A DNA stretch of 64,000 nt from Cellulosimicrobium terreum (lineage in GTDB: Bacteria > Actinomycetota > Actinomycetes > Actinomycetales > Cellulomonadaceae): contig JACYFD010000004.1 of NCBI GenBank assembly GCA_014803435.1, positions 496,001-560,000 of the forward strand. The letters are read 5' to 3'. A program made the translations under genes and the position numbers. Every line of letters begins with the position of its first letter. Within the stretch, counting starts at the first letter, position 1. The notes under the pieces were generated by a model, which did no database searches, was not told where the DNA came from, and saw nothing but the letters and a program-made list of their open reading frames with translations. Shown here in pieces: positions 1-9,835 of the stretch.

Positions 1-551
1 ACAGCCGCCTGCTCGTGGGCGCGCCGGGCGCCCATCTCGAGGCACGGACGGTCCACGGCCGCGCTCGTCATGCGGGACGCGGCCGACGCGACGGCCGAGT
101 CGAAGTTGAGGATCGACAGGACGAGCGTCTCGAGCAGGACGGCCTCGGCGAACGTCCCCTCCACGACCATGACCGGTGACTGGGGGAAGAACACCTCGCC
201 CTCGGCGTACCCGGTGATCGACCCTGTGAACCGGTAGCCCGCGAGGAAGTCGAGCGTGCGGTCGTCGACCACGGAGTGCGCGTGGAGCCAGTCGAGCTCG
301 ACCGGGCCGAACCGGAACGACGTCAGCGCCTCGAGCACCCGCCCGGTGCCCGCCAGCACGCCGTACCGGCGACCGGGCGGCAGCCGACGGGTGAACACCT
401 CGAAGACGCAGTGCCGGTCGGCCGTCCCGTCGGCGAGCGCGGCCTGGAGCATGGTGAGCTCGTAGCGGTCGGTGAGGAGGGCGGTGGAGACGTGCTGGCC
501 GTGGGGCGGACCGTGGGGCGCGACGTCGCTGCCCTGGTCGGCGGGACTCAT
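1..551 (-). CDS. pncB: Nicotinate phosphoribosyltransferase, N-terminal part (runs off the left edge)
   Basis: The visible 183 codons start at ATG (551) and read MSPADQGSD, then the family hallmark [13 protein letters not shown] near residue 25. They continue with [20 protein letters not shown] and a segment containing [20 protein letters not shown]. These are typical of the N-terminal half of nicotinate phosphoribosyltransferase, which joins nicotinate to PRPP in the NAD salvage (Preiss-Handler) route. The C-terminal catalytic half lies beyond position 1. A TACCGT -10 box six bases before the ATG suggests a leaderless transcript. The gene diverges from clpS with only 33 bases between the start codons. 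Confidence 0.93.
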   Translation of the reverse strand, partial: MSPADQGSDVAPHGPPHGQHVSTALLTDRYELTMLQAALADGTADRHCVFEVFTRRLPPGRRYGVLAGTGRVLEALTSFRFGPVELDWLHAHSVVDDRTLDFLAGYRFTGSITGYAEGEVFFPQSPVMVVEGTFAEAVLLETLVLSILNFDSAVASAASRMTSAAVDRPCLEMGARRAHEQAA

Positions 552-557
552 GGCACC

Positions 558-563
558 ACGGTA
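558..563 (-). promoter_or_regulatory. -10 box of pncB (leaderless)
   Basis: TACCGT on the minus strand lies 6 bases before the ATG at 551, so transcription should begin at or next to the start codon. It is separated by only 8 bases from the opposing clpS -10 box at 572-577. Confidence 0.5.
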
Positions 564-571
564 GTGCCGAA

Positions 572-577
572 TACAGT
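572..577 (+). promoter_or_regulatory. -10 box of clpS (leaderless)
   Basis: TACAGT followed by exactly 7 bases and then the GTG at 585. This is the usual actinobacterial leaderless spacing. The GGAGG at 578-582 is too close to the GTG to act as a normal ribosome binding site. Confidence 0.5.
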
Positions 578-584
578 GGAGGGT

Positions 585-902
585 GTGAACGAGCCCCTGC
601 GCGCCACGCTGTCCGTCGCCGTCCCGGACGAGGCGACACGCGTCGAGGAGACGCCCGTCGTCGCCGACCCCTGGGTCACCCTCGTCTGGAACGACCCCGT
701 CAACCTCATGAGCTACGTCTCGTACGTCTTCGAGTCATATTTCGGCTACCCGCAACCGCGGGCCGAGCACCTGATGATGCAGGTCCACCACGACGGACGT
801 GCGGTCGTGTCCAGCGGCGCGCGCGAGCGGATGGAGGTCGACGTGCAGGCCATGCACTCGTTCGGCCTGTGGGCGACGCTGCAGCGCGGTGGTGACCAGT
901 GA
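585..902 (+). CDS. clpS: ATP-dependent Clp protease adaptor ClpS
   Basis: A 105-residue adaptor that delivers N-degron substrates to the ClpC/ClpA unfoldase. The signature [20 protein letters not shown] holds the ND(P/D)xN substrate-binding pocket motif, and the later stretch [17 protein letters not shown] is typical of the family. The frame is open further upstream to 276, but that part is antisense to pncB. The GTG at 585 fits both the family length and the -10 box 7 bases ahead. Its TGA overlaps the GTG of the next gene (DUF2017), and clpS-DUF2017-murI is a common actinobacterial neighbourhood. Confidence 0.95.
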   Translation: MNEPLRATLSVAVPDEATRVEETPVVADPWVTLVWNDPVNLMSYVSYVFESYFGYPQPRAEHLMMQVHHDGRAVVSSGARERMEVDVQAMHSFGLWATLQRGGDQ

Positions 903-1546
903 CCCCGTTCCGGGCCGGCCCGACCGGATACGTCGCGGGGCTGGAGCCGTCGGAGCGCATCGTGCTGGCGCAGCTCGCGGGGGACGTCGCCCAGATGCTG
1001 CAGGACCAGGCGGGCGCGGGGGAGGGGGCCACGGCGGACCCCGAGCCCGACGCCGCCACGGGGGCGGCGTGGGCACCGCCGGGTTGGACCGGACCGGCGG
1101 GACCCGTGCCGGCGACGTCGGCCCCGCGGGACCCGGCGGTGCGCCGCCTCCTCCCCGACGCGTCCGACGACGAGGAGGTCGCCGCCGAGTTCCGGCGGTT
1201 CACGCAGGCGGACCTCGCCGACGAGAAGGTCCGTCGCCTCGTGCTGCTCGCGCAGATGCTCGTCGACGGGGAGCCGAGCGAGCCGGCGCCGTTCGTCGTG
1301 GCGCGGGACGTCGCCCGTCGCGTGGTCGCGGCGCTCACCGACGTCCGCCTCGTCCTGGCGGACCGCCTGGAGCTGCACACCGACGAGCAGGTGGAAGACC
1401 TGTACGACGAGCTGGCCAAGGAGGCCGAGCCCGACGACGACGCCGGACCCCGACGCTTCCTGGTGAGCCTGTTCCTGCTGACGGGGCTGCTGCAGGAGTC
1501 GCTCGTGGAGGGGATGCTCGCCGACCTGAGGTCCGGTCGCCCGTGA
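899..1546 (+). CDS. DUF2017 family protein
   Basis: A 215-residue protein of unknown function, recognised as DUF2017 from its place immediately after clpS and from its mostly helical, acidic composition with motifs such as [20 protein letters not shown] and [15 protein letters not shown]. The GTG start at 899 overlaps the clpS stop (GTGA), so the two are probably translationally coupled. No catalytic motif, signal peptide or membrane segment is visible. The link to ClpS suggests a role in proteolysis, but that is inference only. Confidence 0.8.
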   Translation: MTPFRAGPTGYVAGLEPSERIVLAQLAGDVAQMLQDQAGAGEGATADPEPDAATGAAWAPPGWTGPAGPVPATSAPRDPAVRRLLPDASDDEEVAAEFRRFTQADLADEKVRRLVLLAQMLVDGEPSEPAPFVVARDVARRVVAALTDVRLVLADRLELHTDEQVEDLYDELAKEAEPDDDAGPRRFLVSLFLLTGLLQESLVEGMLADLRSGRP

Positions 1547-1630
1547 CAGGGCTGGCCGCCGAGGGTGGCGTGTGGGCGCTGCCACACCGCCGGGCCGCGT
1601 GGACGAGCGGTCCGATCCGTCCGGCCGCAC

Positions 1631-1636
1631 TAGGCT
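1631..1636 (+). promoter_or_regulatory. -10 box of murI (leaderless)
   Basis: TAGGCT, 7 bases, then the GTG start at 1644. No Shine-Dalgarno sequence lies between them. Confidence 0.5.
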
Positions 1637-1643
1637 CGGGCGG

Positions 1644-2447
1644 GTGAACGACGCTCCCATCGGCATCTTCGACTCGGGCGTGGGCGGGCTCACCGTGGCC
1701 CGCTCGATCCTCGACCAGCTGCCGAACGAGTCCCTCCTGTACATGGGGGACACCGCCAACGGCCCGTACGGGCCCAAGCCGCTGGCCGCCGTGCGGGCGA
1801 TGGCCCTCGCCGTCATGGACCGGCTCGTGGACGACGGCGTGAAGATGCTCGTCATCGCGTGCAACTCGGCGACCGCGGTCGTGCTGCCCGACGCCCGGGA
1901 GCGGTACACGGTGCGGCGCGGCATCCCGGTGGTCGAGGTGATCCTCCCGGCGGCGCGTCGCGCCGTGCTCGCGACGCGCACCGGCCACATCGGCGTGATC
2001 GGGACGAAGGCGACGGTCGACTCGCGCGCGTACGACGACGCGTTCGCCGTGACCCCCGGGCTGCAGATCACGACCCAGGCGTGCCCGGCGTTCGTCCCGC
2101 TCATCGAGCAGGGTGTGACCTCCGGGCCCGAGGTGCTCTCCGTGGCGCACGAGTACCTGGACCCCGTGAAGGCGGCCGGGGTCGACACGCTCGTGCTCGG
2201 CTGCACGCACTACCCGCTCCTGACGGGCGCGATCTCCTACGTGATGGGGGAGGACGTGACGCTCGTGTCCAGCGCCGAGGAGACCGCGAAGGACGTGTAC
2301 CGCACCCTCGTCGCGCACGACCTCGAGCGTGCCCGCGACGCCGGGCCGCCGCTGCACCGGTTCCTCGCCACGGGCAGCGCGGAGCCGTTCGAGCACCTGG
2401 CGCGCCGGTTCCTCGGCCCCGAGGTGCTCACCGTGGAGGCGGCCTGA
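1644..2447 (+). CDS. murI: Glutamate racemase
   Basis: A 267-residue enzyme converting L-glutamate to D-glutamate for peptidoglycan. It begins at GTG with [20 protein letters not shown], the classic N-terminus. Both catalytic cysteines are present in [13 protein letters not shown] (about residue 73) and [13 protein letters not shown] (about residue 185). The longer open frame from 1572 is ignored because the family N-terminus starts exactly here. The stop overlaps the start of the downstream hydrolase by one base (TGATG). Confidence 0.97.
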   Translation: MNDAPIGIFDSGVGGLTVARSILDQLPNESLLYMGDTANGPYGPKPLAAVRAMALAVMDRLVDDGVKMLVIACNSATAVVLPDARERYTVRRGIPVVEVILPAARRAVLATRTGHIGVIGTKATVDSRAYDDAFAVTPGLQITTQACPAFVPLIEQGVTSGPEVLSVAHEYLDPVKAAGVDTLVLGCTHYPLLTGAISYVMGEDVTLVSSAEETAKDVYRTLVAHDLERARDAGPPLHRFLATGSAEPFEHLARRFLGPEVLTVEAA

Positions 2448-3277
2448 TGCGCCTGGTGGTCGTCGGCTGCTCCGGGTCCTTCGCCGGGCCCGACTCGCCC
2501 GCGTCGTCCTACCTCGTGCAGGTGCCTGCCGCCGAGGCGGCCGCCGCCGGGCACGAGGCGCGCGACTGGAACGTCGTGCTGGACCTCGGCAACGGGGCGC
2601 TCGGTGCGCTGCAGCGCGTCGTCGACCCGCTCGGGCTGGACGCGGTCGCGCTGTCCCACCTGCACCCCGACCACTTCGTCGACGTGTGCGGGCTGTACGT
2701 GTACCTGCGCTACCACCCGGACCGGGGGTCCGTGCGCACGGGTGTGCCGAGCCGGCTCCCCGTGCTGGGTCCGTCGCGCACCGCGGAGCGGGTCGAGGCG
2801 GCGTACGGCGCGGAGCCGGGCGACGGCCTGACGGTCGAGCTCGACGTCCGGTCGTGGGTGGCGGGCGAGCCCGTGCAGGTCGGGCCGCTGACGCTCGAGC
2901 CGTTCCGGGTGTTCCATCCCGTCGAGGCGTACGGGGTCCGGGTCACCGGACCGTCGACGCTGCGACCGGGCGAGCAGGCCGTCCTCGCCTACACCGGCGA
3001 CACCGACACGTGCGACGGCGTGGTCGACCTCGCGCGCGACGCGGACCTCCTGCTCTCCGAGGCGGCGTTCCACGAGGGGCGCGACGACGCCGTCGAGCGC
3101 GGGATCCACCTCACGGGCAGACGAGCCGGCGAGGTCGCGACGGCGGCGGGCGCGCGGCGGCTCGTCCTCACGCACCTCCCGGCGTGGAACGACCCCGAGA
3201 GGTCGCGGGCCGAGGCGCGCGACGTCTACGCGGGCCCGGTCGACGTCGCCACGGCGGGCGCCGTCCTCGACCTCTGA
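2447..3277 (+). CDS. MBL-fold metal-dependent hydrolase
   Basis: A 276-residue beta-lactamase-fold hydrolase. The metal motif HLHPDHFVD lies near residue 69; further ligands are YTGDTDTCD and the late LTHLPAW. The layout resembles RNase Z/PhnP-like hydrolases and matches the MBL proteins found between murI and rph in actinobacteria, where the substrate is unknown. The ATG overlaps the murI stop, so it is co-transcribed with cell-wall precursor synthesis. A tRNase Z role is possible but cannot be settled from sequence alone. Confidence 0.88.
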   Translation: MRLVVVGCSGSFAGPDSPASSYLVQVPAAEAAAAGHEARDWNVVLDLGNGALGALQRVVDPLGLDAVALSHLHPDHFVDVCGLYVYLRYHPDRGSVRTGVPSRLPVLGPSRTAERVEAAYGAEPGDGLTVELDVRSWVAGEPVQVGPLTLEPFRVFHPVEAYGVRVTGPSTLRPGEQAVLAYTGDTDTCDGVVDLARDADLLLSEAAFHEGRDDAVERGIHLTGRRAGEVATAAGARRLVLTHLPAWNDPERSRAEARDVYAGPVDVATAGAVLDL

Positions 3278-3303
3278 CCGCTCACCTGTGGGACCGCGGT
3301 CGG

Positions 3304-3309
3304 TAGGGT
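3304..3309 (+). promoter_or_regulatory. -10 box of rph (leaderless)
   Basis: TAGGGT, 7 bases, then ATG at 3317. This pattern favours the ATG over the in-frame GTG at 3308, which lies inside the promoter. Confidence 0.5.
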
Positions 3310-3316
3310 GGGGCCC

Positions 3317-4081
3317 ATGACCTCCCCCGAGACCTCCGGCGGCTCCGTGCTGCGCGCAGACGGCCGCACCTCCGACCAGCTCCGTCCCGTGACCATCACG
3401 CGCAACTGGCTCGACCAGGCCGAGGGCAGCGTCCTCGTCGAGTTCGGCCGCACGCGCGTGCTGTGCGCGGCGTCGCTCACCGAGGGCGTCCCGCGCTGGC
3501 GCAAGGGCTCGGGCGAGGGCTGGGTCACCGCCGAGTACGCGATGCTGCCGCGCGCGACGAACGAGCGCAGCCAGCGCGAGTCGGTCAAGGGCAGGATCGG
3601 GGGGCGCACGCACGAGATCTCCCGGCTCATCGGGCGGTCGCTGCGCGCGATCATCGACGTCTCCGCGCTCGGGGAGAACACGATCGTCCTCGACTGCGAC
3701 GTGCTGCAGGCCGACGGCGGGACGCGCACCGCGGCGATCACGGGGGCCTACGTCGCCCTCGCCGACGCCGTCGCGTGGGGCCAGCGCCACGGGGCGATCA
3801 CGGGCGGCCGGCCGGTGCTCACCGACTCGGTCGCGGCGGTGAGCGTCGGGATCATCGACGGCGTGCCGATGCTCGACCTCCCGTACGTCGAGGACGTGCG
3901 TGCCGAGACGGACATGAACGTCGTCGTCACGGGCTCCGGCACGTTCGTCGAGGTGCAGGGTACGGCCGAGCACGCGCCGTTCGACCGCGCCGAGCTCGAC
4001 GCGCTCCTCGACCTGGCCGTCGCCGGGACGGCCGACCTCACGGCGATCCAGCGGGCGGCGCTCGCGGCAGACGCACGATGA
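3317..4081 (+). CDS. rph: Ribonuclease PH
   Basis: A 254-residue phosphorolytic 3'-to-5' exoribonuclease that trims tRNA 3' ends. Diagnostic segments are [20 protein letters not shown] at the N-terminus, [14 protein letters not shown], and [19 protein letters not shown], followed by [20 protein letters not shown] with the conserved acidic residues of the active site. Length is normal for the family. The ATG of rdgB overlaps the rph stop (ATGA), the usual rph-rdgB pairing. Confidence 0.97.
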   Translation: MTSPETSGGSVLRADGRTSDQLRPVTITRNWLDQAEGSVLVEFGRTRVLCAASLTEGVPRWRKGSGEGWVTAEYAMLPRATNERSQRESVKGRIGGRTHEISRLIGRSLRAIIDVSALGENTIVLDCDVLQADGGTRTAAITGAYVALADAVAWGQRHGAITGGRPVLTDSVAAVSVGIIDGVPMLDLPYVEDVRAETDMNVVVTGSGTFVEVQGTAEHAPFDRAELDALLDLAVAGTADLTAIQRAALAADAR

Positions 4082-4794
4082 GCGGGGCTGCAGCAACCGG
4101 GGAGGGCCCCGTGCCCGACACCGCGGCCGGCGTCGTCGTGCCCGGTGGCGCGCGACTCGTCCTCGCGACGCACAACCAGGGCAAGATCGCCGAGCTGCGC
4201 GCCATCCTCGCGGCGGAGCTCGACGCGCACCCCGGCCTCGAGCTCGCGCCCGAGGCGATCGTCGGTGCGGGCGACGTCGGTGCGCCCGAGCCGGTCGAGG
4301 ACGGCGTGACGTTCGCCGAGAACGCCCTCATCAAGGCGCGTGCGCTCGTCGCGGCGACCGGGCTGCCCGCGGTCGCGGACGACTCCGGACTCGCCGTGGA
4401 CGTGCTCGGCGGCGCTCCCGGGATCTTCTCGGCACGCTGGGCCGGGCGGCACGGCGACGACGTCGCGAACCTCGAGCTTCTCCTCGCCCAGCTCGGGGAC
4501 GTCCCGGCCGAGCACCGCGCCGCAGGGTTCGTGTGCGCCGCGGCGCTCGTCACGCCGGACGGGACCGAGGTCGTGCGCACGGGTGAGATGCGCGGCACGC
4601 TCCTGACGGCGCCGCGCGGTGAGAACGGGTTCGGCTACGACCCGATCCTGCTCCCGGACGACCAGCCGGGCGGTGCGGGCTCGGCGCTGTCGGCGGCGGA
4701 GCTCAGCCCGGCCGAGAAGAACGCGATCAGCCACCGCGGCACGGCGTTCCGCGCGCTCGCACCGGCGGTCGTCGCCGCCCTCTCGTCGACGTAG
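4078..4794 (+). CDS. rdgB: XTP/dITP diphosphatase (RdgB/HAM1 family)
   Basis: A 238-residue nucleotide-pool sanitising pyrophosphatase that removes dITP and XTP. It carries [15 protein letters not shown] (substrate/metal loop), [19 protein letters not shown] (catalytic Asp) and [12 protein letters not shown], then [11 protein letters not shown] at the C-terminus, all standard for the family. About 20 extra residues precede the first family motif. The start is set by the ATGA overlap with rph. Confidence 0.96.
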   Translation: MSGAAATGEGPVPDTAAGVVVPGGARLVLATHNQGKIAELRAILAAELDAHPGLELAPEAIVGAGDVGAPEPVEDGVTFAENALIKARALVAATGLPAVADDSGLAVDVLGGAPGIFSARWAGRHGDDVANLELLLAQLGDVPAEHRAAGFVCAAALVTPDGTEVVRTGEMRGTLLTAPRGENGFGYDPILLPDDQPGGAGSALSAAELSPAEKNAISHRGTAFRALAPAVVAALSST

Positions 4795-4808
4795 TACCGG
4801 GGTACTAC
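4791..4808. repeat. Perfect 18-base palindrome at the end of rdgB
   Basis: GTAGTACCGGGGTACTAC is a perfect dyad spanning the rdgB stop codon. It could form a short 7-base-pair hairpin or serve as a DNA-binding site. There is no T-run, so a terminator role is uncertain. Confidence 0.35.
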
Positions 4809-4833
4809 CTCGCGGCTGCCTCAGCACCGGGCG

Positions 4834-5274
4834 CTATCGCGGGGGGTCCTCTGTCAGCGTGACCGACGAGCGGCGCGGGTCGGCTGGGCGGAGCAGGACC
4901 AGGAGCGCGACGACGCCGCGCCAGCCGACCATCGTGACGGCAAGGAACCCGAAGGCGACCAGCTGGAAGGCCGGGGCGACGCCCTGGCCGGTGAGCACGC
5001 GCAGCAGGATCCCGAGGGCCCAGGTGCAGGCCCAGACGATCACGCCGGTGGGCCACGGACGCCACGGCCGTCGCCATGCCCTGCAGGCGAGCCACCCCGC
5101 CAGCCCGCCGACCGCGAACGGCCACGCAACGAACAGCAGGCGCACCACCCCGTCGCCGGGGGTGTGCGCGGCGAGGCCTCCGGCCGCGAGCCCGAGGATG
5201 CACGCGACGTCGGCGAGCGCGGCGAGCACGACGAGGCCCGGGCGCGTGCGCCGGGTGTCCGGTGAGGTGCTCAT
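4834..5274 (-). CDS. DUF3054 family membrane protein
   Basis: A 146-residue integral membrane protein on the minus strand, convergent with rdgB. Four hydrophobic helices are visible: LVVLAALADVACILGLAAGG, LLFVAWPFAVGGLAGWLAC, GVIVWACTWALGILLRVL and AFQLVAFGFLAVTMVGWRG. The arrangement and the short polar linker PWRPWPTG match the actinobacterial DUF3054 family, whose function is unknown. It starts at ATG 5274, only 60 bases from the divergent ABC-F gene. Longer open frames on the same strand run through that gene and are spurious. Confidence 0.8.
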   Translation of the reverse strand: MSTSPDTRRTRPGLVVLAALADVACILGLAAGGLAAHTPGDGVVRLLFVAWPFAVGGLAGWLACRAWRRPWRPWPTGVIVWACTWALGILLRVLTGQGVAPAFQLVAFGFLAVTMVGWRGVVALLVLLRPADPRRSSVTLTEDPPR

Positions 5275-5321
5275 GACGCAGGACGCTACCCCGCGTGGGG
5301 TACGTCGCTGGCACAGCCGCC

Positions 5322-5327
5322 TAGGGT
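5322..5327 (+). promoter_or_regulatory. -10 box of the ABC-F gene (leaderless)
   Basis: TAGGGT, 7 bases, then the GTG at 5335. Confidence 0.5.
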
Positions 5328-5334
5328 TGTCCCC

Positions 5335-6972
<1,638 letters not shown>

Positions 6973-6994
6973 GGCGACGGTCCCGGCGACCCCG

Positions 6995-7639
6995 TCAGGG
7001 CGTGGCGGGAAGCCGCCGGTCCACGGCGCGCACGAGCCAGGCGAGCGCGACGAAGACGACGGCGACGACGACGGTGTTCACCACGGCACGGCCGAGACCG
7101 ATCGCCGCGACGTCGAGGAACGGGTAGGGATACCAGCCCACCACCGCCCCACGGACGAACGTGTACGCGATCCATGCGAGCGGGTAGGCGACGGACCACC
7201 ACACGGTCGCGGGCGAGACGCGTGGCCGTGGCCCGACGAGACCCCAGGCCGCCACGGCGAGGAGCGGGGACAGCACGTGGAGCAGCAGGTTCGACACCTG
7301 TCCTGCCGCGCTGAGGTCCTGGATCCCGCGGAGCACGGTGTTGTAGACGATCCCGGTGACCGCGATGCACAGGAGGGCGTCGAGCCGTGCGACCCGGAAC
7401 ACCCGGCCGTCACGCCGCGGATCGACCGCGAGCAGCACGGCGACGAGCCCGACGAGCACGTTGGACTGGATCGTGAAGTAGCTGAAGAGGCGGACGACGC
7501 GCTCGGCGTGCGTGGGCGCGGTGCCCGGGCCGCCCGTGATGGCGATGACGAGCTCCATCGCCACGCCGGTGAGCGCGACGACGGCGACGAGGACGTGCAG
7601 GACACGCGCCAGGTTCGCGGCGCTGCCCGCGCGGCTCAC
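6995..7639 (-). CDS. Pr6Pr/FAR-17a-like integral membrane protein
   Basis: A 214-residue membrane protein with about six helices, for example VLHVLVAVVALTGVAMELVI, FSYFTIQSNVLVGLVAVLLA and ALLCIAVTGIVYNTVLRG. The motifs FSYFTIQSN and AYPLAWIAYTFVRGA are characteristic of the actinobacterial Pr6Pr family related to FAR-17a/AIG1 proteins. The function is unknown. The start is taken as GTG 7639, which overlaps the stop of the upstream DUF4916 gene (GTGA). It is the last gene of a four-gene leftward operon. Confidence 0.8.
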   Translation of the reverse strand: MSRAGSAANLARVLHVLVAVVALTGVAMELVIAITGGPGTAPTHAERVVRLFSYFTIQSNVLVGLVAVLLAVDPRRDGRVFRVARLDALLCIAVTGIVYNTVLRGIQDLSAAGQVSNLLLHVLSPLLAVAAWGLVGPRPRVSPATVWWSVAYPLAWIAYTFVRGAVVGWYPYPFLDVAAIGLGRAVVNTVVVAVVFVALAWLVRAVDRRLPATP

Positions 7640-8205
7640 GGCAGGCGGCCGACGAACGCCATCGCCTGGCGCAGCAGCACGCCCTGGCCGCCGCGCATCT
7701 CGATCTGCACCTCGTCGCTGCACGCCTGCTCGGGCGTGAGCCACGCGAGCTCGAGCGCGTTCTGCTGCGGCCGGCAGTCGCCGTTCACCGGGACGACGTA
7801 CGCGAGCGAGACCGCGTGCTGGCGGGGGTCGTGGTACGACGTGATGCCCGGCGTAGGGAAGTACTCCGCGACGGTGAACGGCTGCGGCGCGGCCGGGATC
7901 TGGGGCAGGGCCACCGGCCCCAGGTCCTTCTCGAGGTGCCGCAGCAGCGCGTCCCGGATGCGCTCGTGGTACAGCACCCGGCCGGACACGAGCGCCCGCG
8001 TCATCATCCCCTCCGGCGTCACGCGCAGCAGGAGGCCGACGGCGACCACGTCACCGGACTCGTCCACGCGGACGGGGACCGCGTCGACGTAGACGAGGGG
8101 GAGCTGCGCACGCGCGGCGGCGATCTCCTCGGGCGAGAGCCACCCCGACGGGTTGGCGTCCCCGTGCGAGAAGTCGTCGGGCGGGAAGTCGGCGGTGTCG
8201 GTCAC
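7636..8205 (-). CDS. NUDIX-related DUF4916 protein
   Basis: A 189-residue protein starting at GTG 8205 with TDTADFPPDDF. The segment ESGDVVAVGLLLRVTPEGMM, then SGRVLYHERIRDALLRHLEK and the tyrosine/histidine-rich TVAEYFPTPGITSYHDPRQH, match the actinobacterial DUF4916 group, which has a NUDIX-like fold. A complete NUDIX box (GX5EX7REUXEEXGU) is not seen, so hydrolase activity is doubtful. It lies between the PLP enzyme and a membrane protein and overlaps the latter by four bases. Confidence 0.75.
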   Translation of the reverse strand: MTDTADFPPDDFSHGDANPSGWLSPEEIAAARAQLPLVYVDAVPVRVDESGDVVAVGLLLRVTPEGMMTRALVSGRVLYHERIRDALLRHLEKDLGPVALPQIPAAPQPFTVAEYFPTPGITSYHDPRQHAVSLAYVVPVNGDCRPQQNALELAWLTPEQACSDEVQIEMRGGQGVLLRQAMAFVGRLP

Positions 8206-8242
8206 GCGACTGTTCTACCTCCTGCGGTGCCTCGGAGCGAGT

Positions 8243-9823
8243 TCACGGGCGCTCACCGGGCTCGGCGACGCGCGCGAGGATCTCGACGAGGAGCCGCTCC
8301 GCAACAGGACCGGGCAGTCCCTCCATGAGCGCCATGAGCGGCGCGAGGGTGTCGGGGAGCACGTTGCCCGACGCCGGGCCCGGCGCGCCGTCGTCGGGAG
8401 CGAGCACTCCGAGCAGCACCGCCCACAGGTCGTCCGAGGTCGGATCGGTCGTGACGGCCCCACCGAGTGCGGCGACGACCCCGGACGCGTCCGGTCGCGC
8501 GGTGCCCCGCACGTCGGCAGCGCTGTCCTCGAGGGCCGGCACCAGGTCGGCGAGCGTCGCCTCCGTGACGGGAGTGACGGTCAGGTGGGTGGTGTGCGGC
8601 AGGCGCGACCCGTCCTCCTGGACCAGCCCGGGCTGGGGCTGCAGGACCCACCCCCGGGTCCGGGCGGCGTCGGCCCACACGTGCGGGTCGATGCGGCGCT
8701 CGGCGGGGACCGACTCGTCGGTCGCGACGGCGATCAGCGGTCCGGTGGGGGAGCCGACGACGCGCAGCCCCTCGATCCCGTCCACCGCGGCCCGCAGGGT
8801 GCGGGTCGCGCGGGCACAGCGTGCCGTGAGCGCGGTGTACCCGTCGGTGCCGAGCGCCTGGCTGACGGCCCACGCCGCGGCGAGCGGCGCCGCCGAGCGG
8901 GAGCCGGACATCCCGGCGTTCACGACCGGGTACCCGGGCCAGCCGGTCGTCGCGAAGAACTGGCGACGCTGCCGGTCACGGCCCCGGACGAGCAGGACCG
9001 ACGTGCCCTTGGGTGCGTACCCGTACTTGTGCACGTCCGCGGAGATGCTCGTCACGCCCGGGACGGCGAAGTCGAACGGCGGCACGTCCCCGCCGCCGGC
9101 CGCCGACCAGAACGGCAGGACCCAGCCGCCCACGCACGCGTCGACGTGCACGGCGACGCCCCGTCGGTGCGCCTCCGCGGCGACCTCGGCGACCGGGTCG
9201 ATCACGCCGTGCGGGTAGGACGGTGCGGAGACGACGACGAGCGCGACGTCGCGCCGGCCCGCGTCGTCGGTCCGGTCGAGCTCGGCCACGAGGTCCGCGG
9301 CAGCGGGCAGCCCCGTGGCCGGGTCCACCGGCACGAGCGTGAGCGTCACCCCGAGGTACTGCGCGGCCTTGTGGAACGCCGCGTGCACGCTGACGGGCGC
9401 TACGACCCGCGGGCGCACGTCCGGCTGCGCGGCACGTGCCGCGTCGCGCGCGATCTTCACCGCGAGCAGGCAGCTCTCCGTCCCGCCGGAGGTCACGGAC
9501 CCGACGACGGCGTGGGGCCCGTCCGCCGGTCCGTGCAGCATCGCGCGCGCGAACCCGACGAGCTCGCGCTCCATGACCGCGACCGACGTGAAGGTCGTCG
9601 GGTCGAGCCCGTTCACGGGCTGGACGGCACGCATCGCCGCCGCCGCGAGCTCGTCGAGCTCGGCGAGACCGGGGTCGTACACGTACGACAGCACGTGCCC
9701 CCCGTGCGTGGGCGCGTCCGCCGCGCGCAGCACTGCCAGGCGCTCGAGGATCCCCTCGGTGGCGAACGGGACAGGGCCGGCAGCGGCGTCGGTGGGGAAG
9801 GTGGGCTGGGGTGCGGTGGTCAC
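8243..9823 (-). CDS. PLP-dependent group II decarboxylase / sphingosine-phosphate-lyase-like enzyme
   Basis: A 526-residue fold-type I PLP enzyme. VGSVTSGGTESCLLAVKIAR is the phosphate-binding loop region, VAVHVDACVGGWVLPFW carries the PLP-ring Asp, and SISADVHKYGYAPKGTSVL contains the Schiff-base lysine. This set is typical of aspartate/glutamate decarboxylases and of the S1P-lyase-like subgroup. The last ~100 residues (LEDSAADVRGTARPDASG onward) form an extra helical tail. The gene follows the MFS transporter by 12 bases, so importer and enzyme may act on one substrate, which the sequence does not identify. GTG start at 9823. Confidence 0.85.
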   Translation of the reverse strand: MTTAPQPTFPTDAAAGPVPFATEGILERLAVLRAADAPTHGGHVLSYVYDPGLAELDELAAAAMRAVQPVNGLDPTTFTSVAVMERELVGFARAMLHGPADGPHAVVGSVTSGGTESCLLAVKIARDAARAAQPDVRPRVVAPVSVHAAFHKAAQYLGVTLTLVPVDPATGLPAAADLVAELDRTDDAGRRDVALVVVSAPSYPHGVIDPVAEVAAEAHRRGVAVHVDACVGGWVLPFWSAAGGGDVPPFDFAVPGVTSISADVHKYGYAPKGTSVLLVRGRDRQRRQFFATTGWPGYPVVNAGMSGSRSAAPLAAAWAVSQALGTDGYTALTARCARATRTLRAAVDGIEGLRVVGSPTGPLIAVATDESVPAERRIDPHVWADAARTRGWVLQPQPGLVQEDGSRLPHTTHLTVTPVTEATLADLVPALEDSAADVRGTARPDASGVVAALGGAVTTDPTSDDLWAVLLGVLAPDDGAPGPASGNVLPDTLAPLMALMEGLPGPVAERLLVEILARVAEPGERP

Positions 9824-9835
9824 GGCAAGGCTCCG

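Noticed and set aside
2237-4096. 619-codon minus-strand open frame
   Set aside because: Antisense to murI, the MBL hydrolase and rph, all of which have clear catalytic motifs.
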